Source of the DNA: Rhodospirillales bacterium
Lineage (GTDB): Bacteria > Pseudomonadota > Alphaproteobacteria > Micavibrionales > Micavibrionaceae
NCBI GenBank assembly: GCA_023898765.1
Contig: CP060238.1
Coordinates: 682,001-746,000 of the forward strand
Reading direction: 5' to 3'
Length of the DNA stretch: 64,000 bases
Shown here: positions 38,059-45,874 of the stretch, piece by piece
How positions within the stretch are numbered: position 1 is the first letter of the stretch
Layout of the letters: the number at the start of each line of letters is the position of its first letter
Made by a program: the position numbers and the translations under genes
The notes under the pieces: generated by a model
Databases searched by the model: none
Told to the model about the DNA's origin: nothing
Seen by the model: the letters and a program-made list of their open reading frames with translations, nothing else

Positions 38059-40887
38059 CTAAGCCGCCTTTTTATGGGTGACGACATCCGTGCAGCGCGA
38101 GCACAGATGATCGGCGCTTTCCGCTACCTCCGGCAGGACTTTCCAGCAGCGCACGCATTTTTCGCCTTCGGCTTCTCTGATGACGATTGCAGGATCGCCT
38201 TTTTTAAATTCAATTTGCGATATAATGCAAATGTCGGCCATTTCTTCTTTCATTTCGAGAACGGTATCAAGCGGCGTCGTAATTATGGCTTCGGCCTCCA
38301 GAGAGGACCCGAGTTCTTTATTGGCGCGCAGGGGTTCGATGAATTCAAGGACCTGTTTACGAAGCAGCTTCATTTCATTCCACCTGTTTGCCAATTGCTC
38401 GTTTTCCCAGTTTTCAGGAAGAACGGGAAATTCGCGCAAATGCACGCTTTCTGCATTTTCAAAAACGCCCTGCGGGCGGCAGGACCAGGCTTCTTCCGCC
38501 GTGAAGGACACAATCGGCGCGAGCCATGTCACAAGGCAATCAAAGATATGCGCCATAACGCTGCGGCAGGCGCGGCGTTCGAAGCTGTCCGGCGCGTCGC
38601 AGTACAGACGGTCTTTGCGGATATCGAAATAGAAAGAGGAGAGTTCGTTATTGCAAAAACCGTGGAGCCTGCCGGCCAGCCGTCCGTAATCATAGCCTTC
38701 GATGCTTTGACGAACGGCTTTGTCCATTTGCGAAAGCTCGTGCAGCAGGAGTTGCTCCAGTTCCGGCAAATCCTTCGGATTTTTTAAATCCACTTTTTCA
38801 TTTTCCGTGAAACCCTCCAGCGCGCCCAGCAGGAAGCGCAGCGTGTTTCGAATGCGGCGGTACAGGTCGGACGTGTTTTTAAGCGTGTCCTGCCCGATGC
38901 GGATATCTTCGGCGTAATCGGATGTCATGGTCCACAGGCGCAGAATATCCGCGCCGGATTGTTCCATGATTTTTAACGGATCGACGACATTGCCCAAAGA
39001 CTTGGACATCTTGTAGCCCTTCTCATCCAGAACAAACCCGTGGGTGAGAACATTTTTATAAGGCGCGTGGCCTTTCGTGCCGCAGGATTCCAGCAAAGAA
39101 GAATGGAACCAGCCGCGGTGCTGGTCGGAGCCCTCAAGGTAAAGGTCCGATTTTTCTACGCCCAGCTCTTCCCGGTTGTCCACGACGAAGCTGTGGGTGG
39201 AGCCGGATTCAAACCAGACATCGACAATATCGAAGACCTGTTCGAAGTCTTCGGCTTTATATTTGCCGCCCAAAAAGTCCTGCGCGCTTTTCGACCACCA
39301 CGCATCGGCCCCTTCTTCTTCAAAGGCGTCGGCAATGCGTTTGAAAACGGCTTCGTCTTTTAAAACACTGCCATCCTTTTTGGAGACGAAGAGGGCGATC
39401 GGAACGCCCCAGGCGCGCTGGCGCGAGATGCACCAGTCGGGCCGGTTTTCGATCATGGCGGTGATGCGGGCTTTTCCTTTCTCCGGAATCCATCGCGTGT
39501 CTTCAATGGCTTTCAGGGCTTTTGTGCGCAGTCCGATCTCGTTATCCATCGCGATAAACCATTGCGGCGTGGCGCGGAAGATGACCGGCGCCTTGGAGCG
39601 CCATGAATGTGGGTATTCGTGTTTCAGGGAGCCTTTGGCCAGCAGGCACCCGGCTTCGTCAATCGCCTTGATCGGGGCAAAATTGCCTTCCCCCATCTTG
39701 CCGTCCCGGTCATAGATTTCCATGCCGCCAAAAAGCGGGACGCTGTCACGGAATTTTCCGTCATCGGTCAGATTGTCGGTGATTTCAAGGCCGGAGGCTT
39801 TGCCCAGAACAAAGTCGTCCGCGCCGTGGGAGGGGGCGATATGCACAAAGCCGGTCCCCGTTTCTTCCGTCACAAAATCGGCAGACAGGACAGGCACGTC
39901 AAAGTCGTAGCCTTTGCCGTGGAGCGGGTGGGCGCAAACCGTTCCCAGAATATCCGTGCCTTTCAGGCCCGCTTCTTTCGTGAGTTGTTCGATTTTGGCT
40001 TTTTCCTTCGCGTCTTCCAAAAGACTGTCGGCAAGGACCAGGCGATCGCCGATTTGCGCGCGGCTGTCTTCGCCGACCGCATCGACCGTGTAGACGCCGT
40101 ATTCCATTTCCTCCCCGCAGGCAATGCCGCGGTTGGAGGGAAGCGTCCACGGGGTCGTGGTCCAGATCACGATGGAGGTCCCTTTAAGGGCATCGGTTTT
40201 GGTTTCTTTTACCGGGAATTTCACCCAGACGGTCACGGATTTATGGTCTTTATATTCGACTTCGGCTTCGGCGAGAGCGGTTTTTTCCACCGTGGACCAC
40301 ATGACGGGTTTCAGCCCCTTATACAGACCGCCGTTGAGGGCGAATTTGTGAATTTCGCGCACAATCTGCGCTTCCGCATGCCGCGTCATGGTCAGATACG
40401 GGGTTTCCCAGTTCCCGATCACGCCGAGGCGCTGGAACTGGGCGCTTTGCGTATCCACCCATTTTTGCGCGAAATCGCGGCATTGCGCCCGGAAGGTAAG
40501 GGAATCAACGTCGTCTTTGTTTTTGCCCGCGTTACGGTAGCTTTCCTCGACCTTCCATTCGATCGGCAGGCCGTGGCAATCCCAGCCCGGCACGTAAGGG
40601 GCGTTATAACCCAGCATTTGCCAGCTTTTATTCACCACATCCTTCAGGATTTTGTTGAGCGCATGCCCCATATGGATATTGCCGTTGGCGTAAGGCGGGC
40701 CGTCATGCAAAATCCATTTGGGTTTGTCTTTGGAAGCTTCTCGCAGTTTCCCGTAGAGGTTCATCTCTTGCCATTGTTTGACGAAGTCCGGTTCTTTCTG
40801 CGGCAGGTTGCCGCGCATCGGAAAATCCGTCTTCGGCAGGAAGACGGTGTCTTTGAATTTGTCTTTGCTGTCTTGTGTATCGCTCAT
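38059..40887 (-). CDS. ileS: Isoleucyl-tRNA synthetase
   Basis: 942 residues. A class I synthetase with the HIGH signature as HMGH near residue 75, the editing CP1 domain with GTGFVHIAPSHGADD, KMSKS in GYKMSKSLGNVV and a C-terminal zinc ribbon (CVRCWKVL, then CSRC). The start is the ATG at 40887; the open frame reaches a TTG at 40896, but homologs begin near MSDTQ. Placed before lspA with ribF upstream, the common proteobacterial order ribF-ileS-lspA with a DoxX gene inserted. Confidence 0.97.
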   Translation of the reverse strand: MSDTQDSKDKFKDTVFLPKTDFPMRGNLPQKEPDFVKQWQEMNLYGKLREASKDKPKWILHDGPPYANGNIHMGHALNKILKDVVNKSWQMLGYNAPYVPGWDCHGLPIEWKVEESYRNAGKNKDDVDSLTFRAQCRDFAQKWVDTQSAQFQRLGVIGNWETPYLTMTRHAEAQIVREIHKFALNGGLYKGLKPVMWSTVEKTALAEAEVEYKDHKSVTVWVKFPVKETKTDALKGTSIVIWTTTPWTLPSNRGIACGEEMEYGVYTVDAVGEDSRAQIGDRLVLADSLLEDAKEKAKIEQLTKEAGLKGTDILGTVCAHPLHGKGYDFDVPVLSADFVTEETGTGFVHIAPSHGADDFVLGKASGLEITDNLTDDGKFRDSVPLFGGMEIYDRDGKMGEGNFAPIKAIDEAGCLLAKGSLKHEYPHSWRSKAPVIFRATPQWFIAMDNEIGLRTKALKAIEDTRWIPEKGKARITAMIENRPDWCISRQRAWGVPIALFVSKKDGSVLKDEAVFKRIADAFEEEGADAWWSKSAQDFLGGKYKAEDFEQVFDIVDVWFESGSTHSFVVDNREELGVEKSDLYLEGSDQHRGWFHSSLLESCGTKGHAPYKNVLTHGFVLDEKGYKMSKSLGNVVDPLKIMEQSGADILRLWTMTSDYAEDIRIGQDTLKNTSDLYRRIRNTLRFLLGALEGFTENEKVDLKNPKDLPELEQLLLHELSQMDKAVRQSIEGYDYGRLAGRLHGFCNNELSSFYFDIRKDRLYCDAPDSFERRACRSVMAHIFDCLVTWLAPIVSFTAEEAWSCRPQGVFENAESVHLREFPVLPENWENEQLANRWNEMKLLRKQVLEFIEPLRANKELGSSLEAEAIITTPLDTVLEMKEEMADICIISQIEFKKGDPAIVIREAEGEKCVRCWKVLPEVAESADHLCSRCTDVVTHKKAA

Positions 40888-40919
40888 AGCGCGCAATATG
40901 CGAAGTTAAGCCGCTAAAA

Positions 40920-41843
40920 TCAAGTGTTTAGTAAGGATCTGGTCTGGGCGCAGTCTGTTTTCATTTGCGTGACGAGATCTTCGAGATTTTCGAATTTGGC
41001 TTCGCCGCGCAGGCGTTTTACAGGCCGCACGCGCAGGAGGCGCCCGTAAATATCCCGGTCTTCGAAGTCGAGAATATGGGCCTCGATCTGGCCTTCCGGG
41101 ACTTCGAACATCGGGCGGATGCCGATATTGGTCGCGGCGGGGCGCCAGCCCTCTTCACCTTCGATGTTTACGAGCGCTGCATAGACCCCGTAGGCCGGAT
41201 GCAGCGTTTCCCCGAGCAGGACGTTGGCCGTCGGGAATCCCAGATCGTGGCCGCGCCGGTCCCCGTGAAAAACGGGGCCTTCCATTTCCCATTCCCAGCC
41301 CAGAATATCGTTGGCGGCTTCGATATTGCCTTTGCGCAAAAGCTGCCGGATGCGGCTGGAGGAATAATCCTGCCCCTTTTCGCCTGTGACTTTTTCGATG
41401 GAGGTGACCTCGTACCCCGCCTGCCGGAGCGTTTGGGCATTGCCTTTGCGAAGCTGCCCGAAACAAAAATCGAACCCGACGATGATATGGGCGGGCTTCA
41501 GGGCGCCCTTGAGGACGCTCCCTATAAAGGCTTCGGCGCTTTGGGAGGCAAAGTCCCAGTCGAATGTAAGCGTGCAGAGAAAATCGACATGACGGGCGGC
41601 GAGCCGCCGGGCCTTGAGCGCTGCCGGGGTAATCCGGCTGGGCGGCTCATCCGGCCGGAAGAGGCGGCGGGGATGGGGTTCGAATGTCAGGACGCCAAAG
41701 GCCGTGCCCAATTCCGCTGCGCGGGCTTTTCCCGCATTTAAAAGCGCCTGGTGCCCCTTATGCACGCCGTCAAAATTGCCGATGGCGATGACGGCGCCTT
41801 GGGCATCTTCAGGTAGGTTCTCCAATGCAGTATAAATTTTCAT
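40920..41843 (-). CDS. ribF: Bifunctional riboflavin kinase / FAD synthetase
   Basis: 307 residues, normal. The N-terminal nucleotidyltransferase domain carries GNFDGVHKGH at residues 22-31, and the C-terminal kinase domain contains GDRRGHDLGFPTANV. It turns riboflavin into FMN and FAD. It overlaps the M15-type gene by four bases and lies 32 bases before ileS. Confidence 0.96.
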   Translation of the reverse strand: MKIYTALENLPEDAQGAVIAIGNFDGVHKGHQALLNAGKARAAELGTAFGVLTFEPHPRRLFRPDEPPSRITPAALKARRLAARHVDFLCTLTFDWDFASQSAEAFIGSVLKGALKPAHIIVGFDFCFGQLRKGNAQTLRQAGYEVTSIEKVTGEKGQDYSSSRIRQLLRKGNIEAANDILGWEWEMEGPVFHGDRRGHDLGFPTANVLLGETLHPAYGVYAALVNIEGEEGWRPAATNIGIRPMFEVPEGQIEAHILDFEDRDIYGRLLRVRPVKRLRGEAKFENLEDLVTQMKTDCAQTRSLLNT

Positions 41844-42571
41844 GACGGGAGAGAATTAAGAAGGGTTTCTTTCAGTTTGTCAAAGTGCGTTTCAGGGAAA
41901 TCGGGGATGCCGGAGTCCTGTTGCCCCGTCATTTGCATTTGCGGCGGCAGATCGGCGTCCCTTAACGGCGCGTATTGCGTGTAGGTATCCGCAGGAAACC
42001 GGAAATCCCACCACTCGGACGGCAGGGGCAATAGCGGGAGGTCAAGGGTTTTGGCGGACGAAACAAAAGCGCTTTCGAGGTTTTTCCTGTTTTGCAGGAT
42101 TTTTTCGTTAAACCCCGTATAGCTGCGGGCGGCATTCGGCTCCATATGGTCGAACTTTGTGCCCATATCAACGGGCGCGCCGTCCCGGTCCAGCACGCAC
42201 ACATCCACCGCCATGCCGCGCGGATGGCCGCCATGCCCGGGCGGGGCGAGCAGGCGCGCGGGACCCTCCGCGCACCAGTGCGGATTGGCTTTGACAACCG
42301 GCGTTTCCTGCATGGCTTCCTGCGCGTCCACGGTGCGCAGGGAATCTTTCAGCTCCAGCATATATCCAAACTCCGCATGGAGGCTTCGGGCGGTCAGAAT
42401 TATAACGCGGGCCAGATCTATATGGCTCCAGAGGCGGGCGTCGCCGCGGTAAATCCGGCCGAAAATATTTTCGGGATGATCCGCGACGGCATAGGCAAGG
42501 TCAACGGCGAGCGGTTCTTCCCCGCAAAACATATCCATCGGGACAAGCAAGGCGGGGGAGACGGATTTCAT
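41840..42571 (-). CDS. VanX-like M15 family protein with altered zinc ligand
   Basis: 243 residues. The fold is that of M15D D-Ala-D-Ala dipeptidases. The first motif is GGHPRGMAVDV with His116 and Asp123 at the zinc positions. The second reads SEWWDF: Glu186 sits where the catalytic base is expected, but the third ligand, histidine in VanX (ExWH), is Asp189 here. The codon is unambiguously GAT (rc of 42004-42006 region). The enzyme may bind zinc with two Asp and one His, or be inactive. No signal peptide, so any substrate would be cytoplasmic D-Ala-D-Ala. It overlaps ribF by four bases. Confidence 0.8.
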   Translation of the reverse strand: MKSVSPALLVPMDMFCGEEPLAVDLAYAVADHPENIFGRIYRGDARLWSHIDLARVIILTARSLHAEFGYMLELKDSLRTVDAQEAMQETPVVKANPHWCAEGPARLLAPPGHGGHPRGMAVDVCVLDRDGAPVDMGTKFDHMEPNAARSYTGFNEKILQNRKNLESAFVSSAKTLDLPLLPLPSEWWDFRFPADTYTQYAPLRDADLPPQMQMTGQQDSGIPDFPETHFDKLKETLLNSLPS

Positions 42572-42816
42572 TACAGGTTTTTGTGAGCGCCGTCACAAAA
42601 GGGCGGGTTTTTGGTTTGTTTGCACCGGCACAGCCAGGCTTTTCCGTCTTTTTCAGCCTCAAATTTAAAAGACTTAAAATCCGGCGCTTCGGTTTTATGC
42701 GTGCCGTCGCAAAAAGGCTGCGTGCCGGAGTGCCCGCAGGTGCAGAAGAAGTAAGATTTTCCTTTTTCCAGTTCGACTTCGACCGGGGACGTGGCGGCGA
42801 TTTTCGGTTGATTCAT
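42571..42816 (-). CDS. Dual CDGSH iron-sulfur protein
   Basis: 81 residues containing two CDGSH-type [2Fe-2S] sites: Cys25, Cys27, Cys36 and His40, then Cys63, Cys65, Cys74 and His78, each with the (C)xC...PFCDG(T/A)H pattern. This is the bacterial two-motif (miner2-like) arrangement. Its role is probably redox or Fe-S transfer. The ATG at 42816 follows an AAGGA site; the open frame upstream of it runs into the tRNA gene. The stop overlaps the next start (TAATG). Confidence 0.93.
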   Translation of the reverse strand: MNQPKIAATSPVEVELEKGKSYFFCTCGHSGTQPFCDGTHKTEAPDFKSFKFEAEKDGKAWLCRCKQTKNPPFCDGAHKNL

Positions 42817-42832
42817 ATGATCGGTCCTTAAA

Positions 42833-42909
42833 TGGTGGCGGTGGGGTGATTTGAACACCCGACACATGGATTATGATTCCACTGCTCTAACCAACTGAGC
42901 TACACCGCC
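42833..42909 (-). tRNA. tRNA-Met (CAT), elongator type
   Basis: 77 bases on the minus strand folding as a cloverleaf. The acceptor GGCGGTG (42909-42903) pairs with CACCGCC, D-stem GCTC/GAGC, anticodon stem GTGGA/TCCAT (one G-U) with loop ATCATAA and anticodon CAT, and T-stem GGGTG/CACCC. Discriminator A and an encoded CCA (42833-42835) follow. Position 1 pairs with 72, so it is not the initiator. tRNA-Ile2, which also has a CAT anticodon before modification, cannot be fully excluded. It lies 16 bases upstream of the CDGSH start. Confidence 0.93.
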
Positions 42910-43008
42910 TTTTGGCGTACACCAACCGCGACGTTATCGCCTTTTTAGGATGATTTTGTCAAGCGCATGGTGTTGGGCGCCGCTATTTTTTGATGCGAGA
43001 AAAGACCT

Positions 43009-43032
43009 GCGGGCGTGCTTACGTCCGCCCGC
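43009..43032 (-). terminator. Possible terminator of the 43.1-43.5 kb gene
   Basis: A perfect 7-bp GC-rich stem GCGGGCG (43009-43015) / CGCCCGC (43026-43032) with a 10-base loop. On the minus strand it is followed after four bases by TCTTTTC. The imperfect U-run makes it a weak call. The rest of 42910-43065 shows nothing else. Confidence 0.4.
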
Positions 43033-43065
43033 GGCCCGGAATGGTTTTGGAGGTTTGTCCGGTTT

Positions 43066-43530
43066 CTAGGGATTCATCGCCGTAAAGTCGTGCGCGCCCT
43101 GTCCGAGTTTTTGCTCTACAAAGTTATTTTCTTCAACTTTCAGATTGAAAGCTTCCGGCCGGCCCATGACGTCGTCAAAAGCCCTTTGGACAATAGGATG
43201 TCTTGCCTCTTGCGCGTCAATTCCTTCCATGATTTCGGGCGTGATCTGCTTCGACGCAGGATCGGGAGAGGCCACCCCGTTATTGGCAAAGAGGGCCTGC
43301 CTGTCGTAGCGCTGCATAAAGTCCCGTTCATTTGAGGAGAGTTCCTGTCTGTTGCCCTCGAATTCCTGTCTTATCGGGGGAACGTTTTTTGCCTGCAGGG
43401 CCTCGCCTTCGGCATTCCATGTCCCGCCTTTCGCTTCGCAGGCATTCTGAGGTGTCATCAGCCCTTCTCTGACCATAGCCATGTCGGTTTTGGCAAGCGC
43501 CGAACCTTTTATATCTGTACAGTCTGCCAT
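43066..43530 (-). CDS. Hypothetical protein (monocistronic)
   Basis: 154 residues, hydrophilic, with no signal peptide or membrane helix. Residues 20-45 hold MTPQNACEAKGGTWN, a short cysteine-containing motif seen in small secreted or cysteine-rich proteins, but only two cysteines are present. The C-terminal half is rich in N, Q and acidic residues. GGGGAAAA precedes the ATG. It stands alone between the tRNA and mnmA, with its own AT-rich upstream region (43531-43694) containing a TATAAT-like element and a perfect palindrome. I do not recognise a family. Confidence 0.7.
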   Translation of the reverse strand: MADCTDIKGSALAKTDMAMVREGLMTPQNACEAKGGTWNAEGEALQAKNVPPIRQEFEGNRQELSSNERDFMQRYDRQALFANNGVASPDPASKQITPEIMEGIDAQEARHPIVQRAFDDVMGRPEAFNLKVEENNFVEQKLGQGAHDFTAMNP

Positions 43531-43569
43531 GTTATTTTTCCCCGTTTTTTTACCATCTTGTAATATTAT

Positions 43570-43581
43570 GTATAATTATAC
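43570..43581. promoter_or_regulatory. 12-bp palindrome in the promoter region of the 43.1-43.5 kb gene
   Basis: GTATAATTATAC is a perfect palindrome and contains TATAAT on the minus strand, 40-50 bases upstream of the hypothetical gene. It is flanked by CTTG (43557-43560) and CAAG (43583-43586 region), giving a larger imperfect dyad. It could be an operator overlapping a -10 element. Regulation is inferred only. Confidence 0.4.
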
Positions 43582-43694
43582 TACAAGACCGTGCTTTATT
43601 TCCAATAGTGGACATAATAACACACACCCCTTAACGCTTTCCTAAGACTGGGGCGCATAAGAGGCTGTTTTTAGGGGGGGTTACCCTGTTGATT

Positions 43695-44846
43695 TTAAAT
43701 AGAATTATCGCTGTTGTGCGCCGCAATAATCCAGCCGCCGCCCAGCACGCGGTTTTGCGCGTAGGCCACGGCGGCCTGCCCCGCGGCGATGCCATATTGC
43801 GGGGTTTCGAGACGGATTTCGGCTTTCCCGCCATTTTTTGCAAAAAGCCGCGCGGGCGAAGATGAACTGACGGAGCGGAGTTTGACTTCGACATCCAGCC
43901 CCTCCGCGGGGATATCGGCGAGCCAGTTACATTCTTCTATTTCGATGATATCGCGGGCCAGCGCCTCTTTGGGGCCGACGATCACCCGGCGGGTTTTCGG
44001 GTCCACGCGCACCACATAGAACGGGTCGTTATTGTCATTGAACCCGCCGCCAATACCCAGCCCTTTGCGCTGTCCGACGGTGTAGTTCACGATGCCGTTA
44101 TGCCGGCCCAGAACCTGCCCGTTTATATGCACGATGTCGCCCGGTGTCCCGGCTTCGGGGCGGATTTTTTTAACGACCGCCGCATAATCGCCGTTCGGGA
44201 CAAAGCAGATATCCTGCGAGTCCGGTTTGTCGCAGACAAGCAGCCCGAGACGCCGGGCCTCTTCCCGCGTTTTTTCCTTGGTCCAGCCACCGAGGGGAAA
44301 GCGCAGGAACTCAAGCTGCTCCTGTGTCGTGGCAAAAAGAAAGTAGCTTTGGTCCTTGTCTTCATCAACGGCGCGCCGTAATTCGGCCCGCCCCGTTTCG
44401 GGGTTGACCGTGCGCCGGATATAATGGCCTGTGGCCATGCATTCGGCGCCCAGATCGCGGGCAACGTTCAGAAGATCGCGGAATTTGACGGTCTGGTTGC
44501 ACCGGACGCAAGGGATGGGCGTGTGGCCTTCCATGTAGCTGTCGGCAAAATCGTTCACCACGGATTCTTTGAATTTGTCTTCATAATTCAAAACATAGTG
44601 CGGGAAGCCTTTTTCTTCGGCCACGCGCTTGGCATCATAGATATCCTGCCCCGCGCAGCAGGCGCCTTTGCGCATGGTCGCCGCGCCATGGTCGTAAAGC
44701 TGGAGCGTGACGCCCACCACGTCATAGCCCTGCTCATGCAAAAGCACCGCCGTGACGGAGCTGTCCACGCCGCCGGACATGGCCACCACGACGCGGGTGT
44801 CTTTCGGGTCCTTATCTATTCCAAGGCTGTTGAGGTTTCCGGTCAT
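43695..44846 (-). CDS. mnmA: tRNA-specific 2-thiouridylase
   Basis: 383 residues, normal. It thiolates U34 of tRNA-Lys, Glu and Gln, drawing sulfur originally from a cysteine desulfurase, one of which is encoded 1 kb upstream. The PP-loop SGGVDSS is at residues 24-30, PCVRCNQ holds the catalytic cysteine region and DSQDICFVP the second cysteine. The gene stands alone on the minus strand, with 59 bases to the PAS gene upstream. Confidence 0.96.
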   Translation of the reverse strand: MTGNLNSLGIDKDPKDTRVVVAMSGGVDSSVTAVLLHEQGYDVVGVTLQLYDHGAATMRKGACCAGQDIYDAKRVAEEKGFPHYVLNYEDKFKESVVNDFADSYMEGHTPIPCVRCNQTVKFRDLLNVARDLGAECMATGHYIRRTVNPETGRAELRRAVDEDKDQSYFLFATTQEQLEFLRFPLGGWTKEKTREEARRLGLLVCDKPDSQDICFVPNGDYAAVVKKIRPEAGTPGDIVHINGQVLGRHNGIVNYTVGQRKGLGIGGGFNDNNDPFYVVRVDPKTRRVIVGPKEALARDIIEIEECNWLADIPAEGLDVEVKLRSVSSSSPARLFAKNGGKAEIRLETPQYGIAAGQAAVAYAQNRVLGGGWIIAAHNSDNSI

Positions 44847-44905
44847 GGCGCGGACTATATGGCTTTATGCGCCAAAAAGCAATAAATTGCCATAATGTTT
44901 CAACG

Positions 44906-45436
44906 TTAAAGCAGCGAGAAAATAAACTCGTTATACCCTACGTTATTTTCCTTGAGCAGGTTGAGCACCATATTGGTAGCGCTGTTCATGCCGTCCTTGC
45001 GGTTGCTGTGGCGGTTTTCTTCTTCCAGAAGCGTCTTGTACAGCGGAACGATCGTATTCTGCACAATGTTTTTATCGGGGGCGCGGCGGCTGGAATGATA
45101 ACCGGTCAGGTTTCCGTTTGCATCGAAACTCGGCGTGACATGGGCAAACACCCAGTAATGATCCCCGTTTTTGGCCCTGTTGACAACGTAGGCGAAGATC
45201 TCGCCTTTGGCTTCGATCGTATCCCACAGCAGTTTGAAAACGCAGCGGGGCATATCGGGATGGCGGACGATGCTGTGCGGCGCGCCGATCAGCTCATGTT
45301 CCTCATAACAGGCAATATCCATGAATACCCGGTTGGCGTAGGTAATCCGGCCTTTGAGATCTGTCTTGCTGACGATGATGTCGTCCTTTTTCAAAAGGCG
45401 CTCGACGCCTGTCAGGGGAAGGGGGTGAGTTGTCAT
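44906..45436 (-). CDS. PAS-domain protein of the Aer sensor type without output domain
   Basis: 176 residues. Residues about 15-120 form a PAS domain closest in look to the Aer aerotaxis sensor (DIIVSKTDLKGRITYANRVF, HPDMPRCVFK, YWVFAHVTPSFD), which binds FAD. The remaining 55 residues are polar with a short helical end. No HAMP, methyl-accepting, kinase or GGDEF domain follows, so it must signal through a partner or act as a stand-alone redox sensor. Confidence 0.88.
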   Translation of the reverse strand: MTTHPLPLTGVERLLKKDDIIVSKTDLKGRITYANRVFMDIACYEEHELIGAPHSIVRHPDMPRCVFKLLWDTIEAKGEIFAYVVNRAKNGDHYWVFAHVTPSFDANGNLTGYHSSRRAPDKNIVQNTIVPLYKTLLEEENRHSNRKDGMNSATNMVLNLLKENNVGYNEFIFSLL

Positions 45437-45527
45437 GATGTAATGCGCTTCCTTTTTTCCACGCCCATGCTAACACAGGAAAAAGGAAAAAGCATCCGGC
45501 AAGGACGTTCGGAAGATGTTTGTACGT

Positions 45528-45869
45528 TCAGGCCCAGTCCACCTTTGCGCCTGGCATGGCGACAATCAGGCCGTCCATGTCTTCGGTAACCATAATCTGG
45601 CAGCCCAGCCGGGACTTTTTGCGGATGTCAAAGGCCAGGTCGAGCATGTCCTCTTCCTCTTCGGATTTTTCGTCTTCCTCGCCGAGGCACCTGTCCCACC
45701 AGTCGGGATGGACGTAGAGATGACAGGTCGCGCAGGCAAGGGACCCACCGCAAGCGCCCTCAATGGCTTCGATTCCGTTTTTGACGGCGATTTCCATCAG
45801 GGACAGCCCGGCAGGGGCTTCAATGATTTTCTCGGCCCCGTCTTTCATAATCATGGTTATTTTGGGCAT
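45528..45869 (-). CDS. fdx: Adrenodoxin-type [2Fe-2S] ferredoxin
   Basis: 113 residues. The cluster ligands are in CGGSLACATC (C-x5-C-x2-C) and the later cysteine of RLGCQIM. This is the ISC-type ferredoxin that supplies electrons for Fe-S assembly. An acidic insertion (EEDEKSEEEEDM) lies before the last third. The start at 45869 (MPKITMIM) matches homologs; the open frame extends 26 residues upstream into the desulfurase gene, which ends 5 bases away. The two genes form a likely operon. Confidence 0.93.
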   Translation of the reverse strand: MPKITMIMKDGAEKIIEAPAGLSLMEIAVKNGIEAIEGACGGSLACATCHLYVHPDWWDRCLGEEDEKSEEEEDMLDLAFDIRKKSRLGCQIMVTEDMDGLIVAMPGAKVDWA

Positions 45870-45874
45870 TTGTT

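Noticed and set aside
39607..40917. A 436-codon frame on the + strand opposite ileS
   Set aside because: Antisense shadow of ileS. It crosses the ileS start and holds no recognisable motif.
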